64,000 nt of DNA from Rhizobium laguerreae (GTDB lineage: Bacteria; Pseudomonadota; Alphaproteobacteria; Rhizobiales; Rhizobiaceae), in the NCBI RefSeq assembly GCF_002008165.1, contig NZ_MRDM01000002.1, positions 62,001 to 126,000 of the forward strand, read 5' to 3'. This document shows, piece by piece, positions 1 through 8,567 of this stretch (the first letter of the stretch is position 1; each line of letters opens with the position of its first letter). A program made the position numbers and the translations under genes. The notes beneath the pieces are model-generated. The model worked only from the letters and a program-made list of their open reading frames with translations. It was not told the DNA's origin and ran no database searches.

Positions 1-368
1 GAGCCCTTGCCCATCTTATTCCAGGTTCTAAACGCGTAGTGGCACAGCACCAGATGGTAGCCGTCCAAGGTCAACTCCTTGTAATGCTGGACGCTGCTCC
101 AGCCCGATGCACCGGTCGTCTCCTCTGAATCGTTGTTGCCGACAATGAGATGTTTCCTGCCGTGCAGGCGGTCGAGGAGCGCGTCGCAATCGCCCGCACG
201 CGATGACATGAAGTCGCCCAAATGCCAAACCTCGTCGTCGATCCCGACGATCAGGTTCCAGTTCCTGATGAGGGCGACATCGTGGGTCGCCATATCAGGG
301 AATGGTCGCCGATCGATGCGAAGAACGCGAGAGTCGCCGAAATGGGTGTCGCTGGTGAAGAAGATCAT
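1..368 (-). CDS. Metallophosphoesterase (calcineurin-like), N-terminal part only
   Basis: Reading leftward from an ATG at 368 the frame is open for 122 codons and runs off the window edge, so the C-terminus is missing. The protein begins MIFFTSDTHFGD and later shows a GNND motif and a CHYA segment. These are the D-x-H, GN(H/N)D and H blocks of calcineurin-like metallophosphoesterases that bind two metal ions. Small stand-alone proteins of this type act on phosphomonoesters or phosphodiesters; the substrate cannot be read from the sequence. The start is well placed because the metal-binding DTH motif normally lies within the first ten residues. It is a convergent neighbour of nothing recognisable; 369-1243 holds no convincing gene. 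Confidence 0.85.
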   Translation of the reverse strand, partial: MIFFTSDTHFGDSRVLRIDRRPFPDMATHDVALIRNWNLIVGIDDEVWHLGDFMSSRAGDCDALLDRLHGRKHLIVGNNDSEETTGASGWSSVQHYKELTLDGYHLVLCHYAFRTWNKMGKG

Positions 369-767
369 GCTGTTCACTTATGATCGAGTCCGTCTCCGAC
401 CTTCTTGCGGCTGTTGCCGACCTCCTTGACGATGGAACCACTCGCCGGTGCGAGATAGGAAATACCCACTTCGTTCCTTCGAACAGCGGCCGCTCTGGGC
501 ATTCGGATCGAATGATCACGTTTGTACGCCCAGACGTCCCGCGTTCCCCGGTCCACCATCATATCAATGCGCCAGCAACGAGCGGCCATGTCAGCGCCCC
601 CTCCAGGGTCTTTTGGGCGAACGTCAGATCCGACGCAACGGGCTGAAGTGGGACGGCTACCGCCTACAGGGATGGCATCATGCTCCGCGCGGTCCGGCTG
701 TCAAACTCTCGGCGAGGTTTGTTTCTCGGCGGAACCGGCTGGTTGCGCTTTGCTCGCGCCGCAGATC

Positions 768-794
768 AAAAAAGGAGCCCCGCCGAAACGGGGC
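768..794 (-). terminator. Rho-independent terminator, leftward
   Basis: On the minus strand a GCCCCG/CGGGGC stem (777-782 with 789-794) with a six-base loop is followed, after four bases, by a run of six T (773-768). It would end a leftward transcript coming from the structured region at 809-869. Confidence 0.5.
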
Positions 795-870
795 AATCTG
801 GAAAGGACGGATCGTACAGGAAGGAAGGGATGGCGGACGGCCCCGGGATTGGGGCCACCTGTACGATCCT
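768..870 (-). ncRNA. Candidate structured small RNA with its own terminator
   Basis: GGATCGTACAGG at 809-820 is perfectly complementary to CCTGTACGATCC at 858-869, a 12-bp outer stem. Inside it GGCCCC (839-844) pairs with GGGGCC (851-856). On the minus strand this two-tier hairpin is followed directly by the terminator at 768-794, giving a transcript of about 100 nt. There is no plausible reading frame across it. Strand and transcription are inference from the terminator orientation; a plus-strand hairpin is equally stable. Confidence 0.3.
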
Positions 871-963
871 GATGTCAAAACAACGATTGGTCGAAAAGGT
901 TCCTGTGCGTTTCCGCACCAATGCTTGGATTAATCTGTACTTGCTCGACGATTGTTGAGTTCA

Positions 964-990
964 GAAAAGAAAAACCCCGCTGGAGCGGGA
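964..990 (-). terminator. Rho-independent terminator, leftward
   Basis: On the minus strand CCCGC/GCGGG (989-985 with 980-976) with a four-base loop is followed by a T-rich tract (974-964). It implies a leftward transcript starting somewhere in the AT-rich stretch 991-1180, where no gene is recognisable. Confidence 0.5.
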
Positions 991-1243
991 TCAGGAAAGG
1001 GGGTGTTTTCTGGGCTGGCGAATTAATTGCGCCGCAAAAACTATTTCGAACACAAATCATAGGTTTTCAATAAAACAATAATCCATGAACTAACTTTTCC
1101 CCAGATATCTGCTGACAACTATCAAATTATCGAGCGACTTCGCTTTTTCGGCAAGGAGGGTTGTAGCTAATTACAAGAGATGACTTGTGGTTCGTATATG
1201 TCGGATAGAAACTGTGCTTGACAAAGATGGGAGAAATCGGCCA

Positions 1244-1624
1244 ATGCATAGAACTATACTGATTGGACTATCTGTGATGTTTCTCGGAACGCAAGCTATT
1301 GCTGCTACCGCGATGATAGGAAAGGAGCTTCAGGCTCTGCTTTCAGACGGCAAAGTGATTGCGCTGGGCGGCCCAAAAGAGGGCTACAGTGGGGAGCTTT
1401 CTGTACTCAAGGACGGCACCGCACATGGTCAGGTTAAACTCGATTCCGGAGATGTAATCTCAATTGACGGCGTGTGGCACATTTCTGGCAACACGTTCTG
1501 CCGTACCTGGAAGGGGGGGAGGGACGCGGGCAAGGCGGTGTGTGATACCTGGAATAATACAGGCCCGAAGTCTGTTAGCGTGTTGAACGGAAAAGAGAAT
1601 ATTGGCAAAAATTCTTGGAAATAG
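1244..1624 (+). CDS. Small exported protein of unknown function
   Basis: A 126-residue protein. The start at 1244 is preferred over an in-frame upstream start at 1187 because the product then opens with a classical signal peptide (MHRTILIGLSVMFLGTQAIAA) and a GGGAG ribosome site lies about 10 bases upstream. The mature part has two Cys (in FCRTW and VCDTW) that could form a disulphide, with alternating strands around LKDGTAHGQVKL and ISIDGVWHISGN, suggesting a small beta-barrel like the DUF995 group seen in rhizobia. That resemblance is weak and no enzymatic motif is visible. It is transcribed alone. Confidence 0.7.
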   Translation: MHRTILIGLSVMFLGTQAIAATAMIGKELQALLSDGKVIALGGPKEGYSGELSVLKDGTAHGQVKLDSGDVISIDGVWHISGNTFCRTWKGGRDAGKAVCDTWNNTGPKSVSVLNGKENIGKNSWK

Positions 1625-2309
1625 CCTCGAGGCCGTGATCGATTTGCAAGCCGGGCGCGGGCGCTGCAAGCATCGGTGAAGCAGGTGAGCTTTCGTCCTC
1701 TTCCAATTGAAGGATCTGCAACATCGATCAAGAGGACCGTCGACCAGTTAAGCCGGGGCGGCCGCCCGGCTTAACAGGAGACAGCGGTTTTCGGGGTGAA
1801 AACCAGCCGAGCGACCGGCTCTCAAACCCGCTTAGGGTTCGGCGGTTCCGCTTCTCACCCGAAAGGACTACACCTTCACGAAGCACGAAGCGTCGGCCCT
1901 GGACGTCGTCGATCGCCGATACCGGGATGTCGTCATCGACCGAAAGATGGAGGAAGTGTTCCAGACGTCGGACGTCACGCCGGGGCCATAGCTACTTCAG
2001 GGAAGCCGGATATGAACAGACCTAAAACAATCTCGCTCTAGCAGGTCGCGCTGCAGATCGGGTTGACCGAGGACGATCCATGACTTGGCCAGCTTGGCAA
2101 CGTGCTATCCCGAGGCCTCGACAAGCTGGTCAGGGACGGCCGCGTCCGGTATCCAAGCACCACCGACGGACCGCCCCGTCTCTGCGAGCGCGCTGCCTGA
2201 TCATTCCTGTCCGGACTGACTCCGTTTTCCCAGAGACGAGTGGGCGGCTGTTAGCTTGCTCATGGCATGGCCATACTCCCCCGCCTCTGGACGTGGCCTC
2301 AGCGTCCTA
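1625..2309. other. Non-coding interval with tandem hairpins
   Basis: No credible gene. Two hairpins stand in tandem: GTTAAGCCGGG (1747-1757) with its exact complement at 1765-1775, and GGTTTTC (1786-1792) with GAAAACC (1798-1804). Neither is followed by a T run, so they are not simple terminators. Short open stretches between about 1850 and 2200 (one reading LSRGLDKLVRDGRVRY) look like debris of former genes and are not called. Confidence 0.45.
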
Positions 2310-4052
2310 TCACTCCGGCAATCCCGTTCCCAACAGGCCCTGTCTGAACTTCTCAGTCTGTTCGGCGGTTTCAACCACGATCCCTCGCGCCAAAAACTCT
2401 CCGATCGTCAGATCTGGATGATTTTCGCGAACGCTTTTGGCAAGTGCGGCAGCCTCGCGGGAGCGGCCCGCCATCGACAAGCAGGCGATCATTCGGGTGC
2501 TCGTATACTTTCCGGGGTTCGGTAGCTGCTTTAGCGCCGCTAGGGCTTGCTCGTAGTCGCCCTTAAAATAGAGAAGATTACCCAAAACCGCGTGATACCA
2601 GTGAGGCGGGTAGGGGTTGAGTCGCATCCCTTCTTCGACCAAGGGAAGCGCTTCCTCTACACGGTTTCGTCTTGCCAGAAGTCCGCCGAGCTGGACCAAT
2701 GCATGGGCGTCACTGGAATTGAGCTTATATGCCAAGCGGAATTCTCTCTCGGAGTTGTCAAAATCCTTCAAGTAAAGGTGAGCGAGCCCGAGTACACGAT
2801 GGGCGCCAGCCTCTCCCTCGTCCAACTTTACGGCATGACGAGCGAGGGCGATCCCGTCGCGAAGTACAGCCTCCGGCGCGTTGGCATAGCCGCCGACCGC
2901 TATCCTCGCCAACGCAAGATGAGCGTGTGCCAGTGCAAAGCCTCCGTCGCCGGCAACCGCTGCTTCGAACATCTCCACCGCCTTGACGTTGTCATCCGGC
3001 TCGTAGCCTCTGAGATGCACGAGCCCTCGCAGATAATATTCGTAAGCAGCGAGGCTGGCCGGCGGCCGCCGGAGGGACTCTCGATAATCACAGCTTTCAA
3101 TTTGGCCCACGAGATTTGCGACAATCATTTTCACGATCTCGTCCTGGATGCCGAAAATATCTGCCGCTTGCCGCTGATATTTCTCAGACCAGACCAACCG
3201 CTCCGTGTCGGCTTGGATCATCCGCACCGTGATCCGAACCTCGTCTCCCGACCGACGCATGTTGCCTGTCACGAGATAGTTGGCAGCGAGCTTGCGCCCA
3301 ACTTCCTTTAAACCCTCCGAGCGATCACGGAACGCAAACGCTGAGGACACCGCAATCACCGACAGGCTCCTGAATCTTGCCAGACCGGAGATGATGTCCT
3401 CAGTAAAGCCGTCGACGAGGAACTCGTTCGCTGCTTCATCTGCGCTTTGAAAGGGAAGGACGGCGACGACAGTTCGAATTGACTGCACTATCGTGGGAGT
3501 GCGAGGCCAATGCCATGCACGCACCGGCCTGGAAATATTTTTCAGATGTAGCAGTCCTCCATCTACAAACAGCCGCTGCAATTCCTCTGGAAGGATGTCG
3601 TGCGTTGTTTCTGAGATGCAGATGCCATCCGGTAACGCGTATTGTTCGAGGCGCGCCGCAACATTCACGCCGTCGCCGAACACATCGTCCTGAGTGATCA
3701 TGACCTCGGCGTAGTTTATACCAATTCGAATTCGAAGAGCATCGGTGCCACTGGCACCTACAGCCTCGCTTGCCAGCAGATGCTGTACCTGTAACGCCGT
3801 CGAGATGGCGACGGCCGGGCTATCGAAGATCGAAAGTAGGCCGTCACCCATAACTTTGATTGTCCGACCGCCACTCTTGAGGATTCGAGGCTTGAGGATC
3901 TCTTCTTGCAAGCGGCTAAGGCTTGCCAGTGTTCCTTCTTCGTCGGCTTCCATCATGCGCGAATAACCGACAACGTCCGTCGTCAGGATTGCCATCAGTC
4001 GTCTGGTAGTGGGCGAAGAGGACATCTGTGACAAAACCCGAGTAAACGGCAA
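2310..4052 (-). CDS. Class III adenylate/guanylate cyclase with TolB-like and TPR domains
   Basis: 580 residues. The N-terminal ~190 are a class III cyclase domain: the first metal-binding Asp sits in LTTDVVGYS (about residue 25), the second in KVMGDGLLS (about 68), and the FGDGVNVAARLE segment supplies the Asn and Arg that stabilise the transition state, so the domain looks active and makes cyclic nucleotide from ATP or GTP. Residues ~205-320 (VVAVLPFQS...FVDGFTEDI) match the TolB-N/FlgO-like module common in rhizobial cyclases, followed by several TPR repeats to the C-terminus. No membrane segment is seen, so it is cytosolic. The start is uncertain: ATGs at 4025 and 3995 are alternatives and none has a clear ribosome site. 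It is the first of four class III cyclases in the window. Confidence 0.9.
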   Translation of the reverse strand: MPFTRVLSQMSSSPTTRRLMAILTTDVVGYSRMMEADEEGTLASLSRLQEEILKPRILKSGGRTIKVMGDGLLSIFDSPAVAISTALQVQHLLASEAVGASGTDALRIRIGINYAEVMITQDDVFGDGVNVAARLEQYALPDGICISETTHDILPEELQRLFVDGGLLHLKNISRPVRAWHWPRTPTIVQSIRTVVAVLPFQSADEAANEFLVDGFTEDIISGLARFRSLSVIAVSSAFAFRDRSEGLKEVGRKLAANYLVTGNMRRSGDEVRITVRMIQADTERLVWSEKYQRQAADIFGIQDEIVKMIVANLVGQIESCDYRESLRRPPASLAAYEYYLRGLVHLRGYEPDDNVKAVEMFEAAVAGDGGFALAHAHLALARIAVGGYANAPEAVLRDGIALARHAVKLDEGEAGAHRVLGLAHLYLKDFDNSEREFRLAYKLNSSDAHALVQLGGLLARRNRVEEALPLVEEGMRLNPYPPHWYHAVLGNLLYFKGDYEQALAALKQLPNPGKYTSTRMIACLSMAGRSREAAALAKSVRENHPDLTIGEFLARGIVVETAEQTEKFRQGLLGTGLPE

Positions 4053-4343
4053 GTGCTTCGAATGGAATGTACAGTCTTACGGCACTGATGTCATGCACAC
4101 GGAGGTGATCTCCGCGACGGCTGCCCTCTCTGAAACGTGATTACATCTGATAACGCGTCATCAGTCGCCCTTGAGCTGCAATCCGATGGCTCGATCCCGC
4201 ATTGATCCCGGATACCAACTCGTGTATATCTTCTGAGGTACGTACATCATAACCATGGCTTGCGGGCGGAGACGAGCTTTGCGAGGTCTGAATTCCAGAC
4301 CTGCAGTTCGGCCATGCGATGAGAGGGATTTCGGGAGGGGATC

Positions 4344-4994
4344 ATGACGGACTTAAAACTCAATCCAGATTTTGCCATCGCCGATGAGCAGTCGCTTCGG
4401 GCGCTGTTCGAGCCGACCCATGCTCTGGCAATCGTGAAGTGTCAGAATTCGCTTGGCGAGCACGCGCAGGATTTCATTCGGCGCTCGCCATTCTTCTGCA
4501 TCGGCACGCAAAGTTCGGAGGGAAAGGCTGACGTCAGTCCTCGCGGCGACCCTCCGGGGTTCGTCAAGGTTCTTGACGAGCGCACCCTGGCGATCCCGGA
4601 TCGACCCGGCAACAATCGTCTTGATACGTTAAGCAACATCATCGCCAACCCGAATGTCGGGCTCTTGTTTCTTATCCCCGGTTTCGACGACACATTGCGC
4701 GTCAACGGGCGGGCAAGTCTGACCAATGATCCTCAACTGCTGACGAGCATGAGCGTTGCCGATCGTCTCCCGAAACTCGCGATCATCGTCAACGTCAGCG
4801 AAGTCTTCATGCATTGCGCCAAGGCGTTCAGACGGTCCCGCCTGTGGAGCCCGGATCATTTCCAGGACCGCACGGAGATGCCCTCGCTGATAAGGATCAT
4901 TCTGGATGAGACGACAGGGGCACCGCGGGACGGGGATGAAATGCGCAAGATGGACGAAGACCTGGAACAAGCCTACCGAAGGACACTTTACTAG
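4344..4994 (+). CDS. Pyridoxamine 5'-phosphate oxidase-fold flavoprotein (MSMEG_1061-like)
   Basis: 216 residues with the split-barrel fold of FMN- or F420-binding oxidases. The segment FFCIGTQSSEGKADVSPRGD followed by IPDRPGNNRLDTLSNI is typical of the MSMEG_1061-type branch, which is larger than PdxH and not involved in vitamin B6 synthesis. Such proteins bind FMN and reduce or oxidise small substrates, usually unknown. The start has a GGGAGGGG stretch about 6 bases upstream. It is monocistronic, 290 bp from the divergent cyclase gene. Confidence 0.8.
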   Translation: MTDLKLNPDFAIADEQSLRALFEPTHALAIVKCQNSLGEHAQDFIRRSPFFCIGTQSSEGKADVSPRGDPPGFVKVLDERTLAIPDRPGNNRLDTLSNIIANPNVGLLFLIPGFDDTLRVNGRASLTNDPQLLTSMSVADRLPKLAIIVNVSEVFMHCAKAFRRSRLWSPDHFQDRTEMPSLIRIILDETTGAPRDGDEMRKMDEDLEQAYRRTLY

Positions 4995-5049
4995 CTGCCC
5001 GGCGCCGGCCGAAGCGGGCGATGGCACGCTCCAAACAGGCTGGCGACTC

Positions 5050-5608
5050 ATTGCGGATGGGCGCCATGTCTCCGCTGCCTCAACTCGCCTGAACTTCGGA
5101 ACGGCGCTACCCGCCCCACTCCGACGCATTGTGCCTTTCGCAGAAGTCTCAGATCGCGGTCTGCATGAGATAAGGAGATTTTTCGACGGGAACACGCGCG
5201 ACGATCTTCATCACCAGCGAGGGAGCGACATCAGGAACAGAGCTCACTCGTCCGTCTTTGTAGAGCACCCGCAAGAGGCAGGTCTCGCTGTCATATTCAA
5301 GTTCGGCGATCGTCTTTGAATGGACCAGAAATTGCATCTTCAGCTGCCTCCTGCACTGCAGCATGACCACATGAAAACGACCGACCGCGGCCCCATCCTA
5401 AAGGGACAATGCTTGATCGGCGCGAAAACTCTTTGCCACTTCGGCGCCGGCGCTGTCCGAAACGCGATCCAGAAGACCATGTGTCCCGCCAAATCGTGCC
5501 GGCGAAGTCGTGAAGAAATCTAGTAAAATCCACCCTCGAAATCCCGTGAAATCAGCGTGACACACGCCCCGCGACTATATGTGACACGGGACCACCAGAA
5601 TAAGATGT
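5050..5608. repeat. ~560-bp dispersed repeat, copy 1 (carries a KTSC-like gene)
   Basis: This stretch recurs in the same orientation at 30412-30960. Identity is moderate at the left end and very high from about 5130 to the right end, which is sharp: both copies end in the same bases (GATGT) at 5608 and 30960, then enter unrelated gene remnants (IS66 here, TauE/SafE there). Near the right end both copies have the motif GTGACAC twice, 20 bases apart, as in the repeated ends of IS21-like elements. It contains one conserved small gene on the minus strand. Confidence 0.75.
5149..5337 (-). CDS. KTSC-like small protein
   Basis: 62 residues starting MQFLVHSKTIAELEYDSET. The start at 5337 is fixed by an AGGAGG site nine bases upstream; longer in-frame starts lack one. 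The SKTIAELEYDSETCLLRVLYKDGR block resembles the KTSC domain (short beta-rich proteins, sometimes fused to RNA or lysyl-tRNA enzymes), but the C-terminal half lacks the usual FN motif, so the match is partial. A near-identical copy lies at 30501-30689 inside the same repeat; the two proteins differ at only a few residues (LL/VM, S/T), showing that the reading frame is conserved. Function unknown. Confidence 0.65.
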   Translation of the reverse strand: MQFLVHSKTIAELEYDSETCLLRVLYKDGRVSSVPDVAPSLVMKIVARVPVEKSPYLMQTAI

Positions 5609-5611
5609 AGC

Positions 5612-5857
5612 GTTGAGCGAACCATCCGGCCGATTGCTCTCAATCGCAAGAACGCGCTCTTTGCGGGCCACGATGCCGGGGCTGAGAACTGGGCAACCAT
5701 CTCCTCGCTGATCGAGACATGCAAACTCAATGCCGTCGAGCCGTTTGCCTACCTGAGCGCCACGCTCACCGCTATCGTCACCGGCCACAAACAGAGCCGG
5801 ATCGATGAGCTTCTGCCTTGGAACCATCCGACAATGAACCTCAGTGACCGCCAATAA
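5612..5857 (+). pseudogene. IS66-family transposase (TnpC), C-terminal fragment
   Basis: From VERTIRPIALNRKNALFAGHD to a stop after ELLPWNHP, the last ~80 codons of an IS66 transposase are intact, including the RKNALFAGHD block and the typical terminus. Everything upstream is missing: the frame begins right where the 560-bp repeat ends (5608), so the transposase was cut at that boundary. Not functional. Confidence 0.85.
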
Positions 5858-6047
5858 CGCTCAGCCGTTCCTTCTCAAAATGTCGTCCAAGACCTTCTCA
5901 TCGAGGACGTCTTCGTTTCCGACAAAGCGGGATATCTCAATGTGATCGTCGTCAAAATACGGAGATCGCTATGCGCTCTCCGACGACCGTGGCCGTGATA
6001 TCAATCGTGTCCGGCCGCCACATCCGATCACGGCGAAATTTCACTGA
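5858..6047 (+). pseudogene. Frameshifted gene fragment of unknown family
   Basis: One frame reads QDLLIEDVFVSDKAGYLNVI up to about 5955; the next frame continues KYGDRYALSDDRGRDINRV to a stop at 6045-6047. Both stretches look protein-like and join if one base in the run GTCAAAATACGG is removed. The family is not recognised. It abuts the IS66 fragment and overlaps the end of the oxidoreductase gene on the other strand by a few bases. Confidence 0.3.
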
Positions 6048-7162
6048 GGAGAGGAAAGGACGCGATCACGTTCAGCGACTTGACGGGTCTGGACCGGCCA
6101 AAGAGTGTAGTCGCCGCCGAGTTCGCGATTGGCATGTAGCGGCCAGTTGGGATCGTTGAGCGCGCCCCGCGCTAAAGCTATAAAATCTGTATCGCCGTTC
6201 TCAATGAACGCTTCGGCTTCAAAGGCATCGCCCAATAGTCCGACTGCGATAGTCGGGATACCGGCGCCTTGTTTTACCGCCTTAGCGAAGGGGACTTGAT
6301 AGGCTGGAGCGGACCTAATGCGGCCCTGAGCAAAGCCGCCGCTAGAGCAATCGATAGCATCAACACCACGTGCCTTCAGTTCCGCGGCCAGCGCAACGCT
6401 GTCGTCCACCCGCCAGCCGTCGGCATTGTTGTCACTGACTGAGAGGCGAACGATGAGCGGTTTTTCGGCTGGCCACACGCTGCGGACGGCTTCGGTGACT
6501 TCCAGAACCAGCCGCGTTCGATTTAGTCGGCTACCGCCATATTCATCAGTTCGATGGTTGGCGAGCGGCGACAGAAATTGATTGAGCAGGTAACCGTGGG
6601 CGGCATGGATTTCAACCGTGTCAAAGCCTGCCTGGTTGGCTCGCGTAGCAGCAGCCGCGAATCCGTCGACCACACGGCGGATGCCGTCTCTGTCGAGGGC
6701 TTTGGGGACCTGATAGTCAGCGTTGGTTGGGTCGTTCGATTGAGCGCTCGGACCTACGGGAATCCAGTGCTCGAAGCCAACGGCGCGGCGCTGCTCTTCT
6801 GTTGCGGGCTGATCTGCCTTATCCCGCCAAACCGGCGTCGAGGCTTTGCGGCCTGCATGGCCAAGTTGAATGCCCACGGCGGCACCCTGGCCGTGCAGGA
6901 AATTCACGATCCGGGCAAGCGGGGCAATGTGCTCGTCCTTCCATAGACCGAGGTCGGCGTACGAAATGCGCCCTTCGGGCAGGACCCCTGTGGCCTCAAC
7001 CAGAACCAAGCCGAAGCCTCCCATTCCGAAGCGCCCTAGATGTACATAGTGCCATTCATTGGCAAAGCCATCCTGAGCCGAATACTGGCACATCGGGGAA
7101 ACGACTGTGCGGTTGCGCAGCGTGACACCACGCAGGGTGATCGGTGAAAAGAGCTTGGACAT
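6041..7162 (-). CDS. Old yellow enzyme-family NADH:flavin oxidoreductase (YqjM-like)
   Basis: 373 residues from MSKLFSPITLRGVTLRNR, an eight-stranded TIM barrel binding FMN. Family signatures are clear: VVSPMCQYSA with the Cys of the YqjM-type branch, QLGHAGRK, the substrate-anion site HAAHGYLLNQFLSP (His/His pair) and the C-terminal GLLGDAFEAE...DFIALARGALNDPNWP. Such enzymes reduce activated C=C bonds with NAD(P)H and often handle electrophilic stress. The start at 7162 is preferred to one six codons upstream because the family begins with the LFSP segment. Divergent from the acetyltransferase gene with a 351-bp gap. Confidence 0.93.
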   Translation of the reverse strand: MSKLFSPITLRGVTLRNRTVVSPMCQYSAQDGFANEWHYVHLGRFGMGGFGLVLVEATGVLPEGRISYADLGLWKDEHIAPLARIVNFLHGQGAAVGIQLGHAGRKASTPVWRDKADQPATEEQRRAVGFEHWIPVGPSAQSNDPTNADYQVPKALDRDGIRRVVDGFAAAATRANQAGFDTVEIHAAHGYLLNQFLSPLANHRTDEYGGSRLNRTRLVLEVTEAVRSVWPAEKPLIVRLSVSDNNADGWRVDDSVALAAELKARGVDAIDCSSGGFAQGRIRSAPAYQVPFAKAVKQGAGIPTIAVGLLGDAFEAEAFIENGDTDFIALARGALNDPNWPLHANRELGGDYTLWPVQTRQVAERDRVLSSPQ

Positions 7163-7513
7163 GAGGGCCGCCAGATACAATTGGAAGGAAAATACGCGGC
7201 TAGATGCGCATCACTAAGCTGCCTTGGCAACCCCCGATACGCAGATGCAGCTCGCCCGGCCAAGTCACGTTGGCACGCTATTAGTTGGCGACCGTCGCCA
7301 TCGACTAACGTCCGCTGTTGGCGCATTCTTGCCACCAATGTTGTAGCGGCATTTTTCGGAATGGCTAGCCGAGCTTGGTCAATGTACGCGGAAAACACCG
7401 CTTACGCCGCAACGAGGCCGAACGCCGTTGCAACGCATTGTCGGCTAAAAGTGAGTATCAGAGCACGGTCTCGACCGCTTGACTCCGGCACGCGACCCTA
7501 TGATCGTCTGCCG
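7163..7513. other. Divergent intergenic region
   Basis: Separates the flavin oxidoreductase (leftward) from the AAC(3)-like gene (rightward). Frames through it belong to extensions of those genes with no family resemblance. No operator or clear promoter was recognised. Confidence 0.4.
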
Positions 7514-8329
7514 ATGATCGTTCCGCGCATTCACACTCGCCTCTCGCTCGCCAGGGATCTCGACAGTCTCGGCATTCGCGCCGGCGACATGGTGATGGTC
7601 CACGCCGCGATGAAGCGGGTGGGGCGGCTGCTCAACGGGCCTGATGTACTGATCGAAGCGCTTCGCGATGCCGTGGGGGCTGCCGGCACCATCGTCGCCT
7701 ATACCGACTGGAACGGTGCCTATGATGCCTTGCTGGATGAGAATGGCCGCGTCCCGCCGGAATGGCGCGCCCATATCGCGCCGTTCGATCCGGCTGTTTC
7801 CCGCGCTGCCCGCGATAATGGCGTGCTCGCCGAATTCATTCGAACGACACCGGGGGCAAGACGCAGCGGCAATCCGGGCGCCTCGGTCGCGGCGATCGGT
7901 GCCTGCGCGGATTGGCTCACCGCCGATCACCCGCTCGATTACGGCTATGGAGAGACATCGCCGCTCGGCAGGCTGGTGGCGGCAGGCGGCAAGGTTCTGA
8001 TGGCCGGAGCCCCGCTCGACACCATGACCCTGCTCCACCATGCAGAACACCTGGCGCGAATTCCGAACAAGCGCCTGCGCCGCTACGAGGCGCCCTTTGC
8101 CACATCGGCCGGCGTGGTGTGGCGCATGCTGGAAGAGTTCGACACAAGCGACCCGGTCGTGCATGGCCTCGACGATGATTATTTCGGCGCGATCGTGCGG
8201 GCGTTTCTGGCCAGCGGGCAGGGTGCGCAGGGCCTGGTGGGAGACGCCCAATCGGTGCTGGTCGACGCGGCCGCGATCTGCAGCTTCGCTGTCGCGTGGC
8301 TGGAGCATCATGTTCGGCTTGAAGGCTGA
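7514..8329 (+). CDS. AAC(3)-family N-acetyltransferase
   Basis: 271 residues, the usual length for aminoglycoside 3-N-acetyltransferases, with the family landmarks GDMVMVHAAMKRVG near the N-terminus, AYTDWN, RRSGNPGASVAAIG and the catalytic-region LLHHAEH (about residues 174-179). In resistance enzymes the third block usually reads RSxHPxxS; here the His is Asn. Members transfer acetyl from acetyl-CoA to an amine, but many environmental homologues have other substrates (YokD/FrbF-like), so drug resistance cannot be claimed. The start at 7514 gives the standard N-terminus; a longer frame from 7181 has no support. A decayed APH kinase fragment follows at once. Confidence 0.85.
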   Translation: MIVPRIHTRLSLARDLDSLGIRAGDMVMVHAAMKRVGRLLNGPDVLIEALRDAVGAAGTIVAYTDWNGAYDALLDENGRVPPEWRAHIAPFDPAVSRAARDNGVLAEFIRTTPGARRSGNPGASVAAIGACADWLTADHPLDYGYGETSPLGRLVAAGGKVLMAGAPLDTMTLLHHAEHLARIPNKRLRRYEAPFATSAGVVWRMLEEFDTSDPVVHGLDDDYFGAIVRAFLASGQGAQGLVGDAQSVLVDAAAICSFAVAWLEHHVRLEG

Positions 8330-8345
8330 GCGGCTAAGCCGCGCG

Positions 8346-8493
8346 TCAGACGTGCTTGAGGAAATTCGCCTGCCTTGCAATCCAGCCGACAGTCTCGCTT
8401 CCCCATTCCTGGGCCCGGCTTGCATACTCGCCGATCAGCCGGATGTGGCGGACGATCACAAAGCGATGGGCGGCTTCGACGTCGTCAGCCGTT
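8346..8493 (-). pseudogene. C-terminal fragment of an APH-fold kinase, copy 1
   Basis: Reads TADDVEAAHRFVIVRHIRLI then GEYASRAQEWGSETVGWIAR and ends at a stop (8346-8348). This matches the last ~50 residues of the intact kinase encoded at 21983-22966 with only a few substitutions. An in-frame stop lies just upstream of the matching part and nothing upstream resembles the kinase, so it is a relic. Confidence 0.75.
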
Positions 8494-8567
8494 CAAAGCA
8501 CGTCGTTCTGACACTGACATAAATGAGTGCGAGCGACACGCCCAAACCATCATCAGCGAAAATTGGC

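Larger units (their letters stand above)
369..1243. other. Gene-poor interval with structured elements
   Basis: No reading frame here looks like a real gene: frames on both strands are rich in Arg/Pro and resemble no family. The interval holds the two leftward terminators and the nested inverted repeat listed separately. From about 1020 to 1180 the DNA is clearly AT-richer than its surroundings and could carry a promoter for the gene at 1244. Confidence 0.5.

Noticed and set aside
640..675. KWDGYRLQ in a plus-strand frame, like the KxDGxR adenylation motif of ATP-dependent DNA ligases
   Set aside because: Only eight residues match; the flanking sequence is Arg/Pro-rich with no other ligase motif, so chance or a minimal relic.
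2547..3311. 254-codon plus-strand frame
   Set aside because: Antisense to the TPR region of the cyclase; no family resemblance.
7514..8329. Aminoglycoside resistance
   Set aside because: The AAC(3) fold is clear, but many environmental homologues do not act on aminoglycosides and a key motif residue differs, so resistance is not claimed.
7445..8425. 326-codon minus-strand frame
   Set aside because: Antisense shadow of the AAC(3)-like gene; only its upstream part overlaps the real kinase relic, in another frame.
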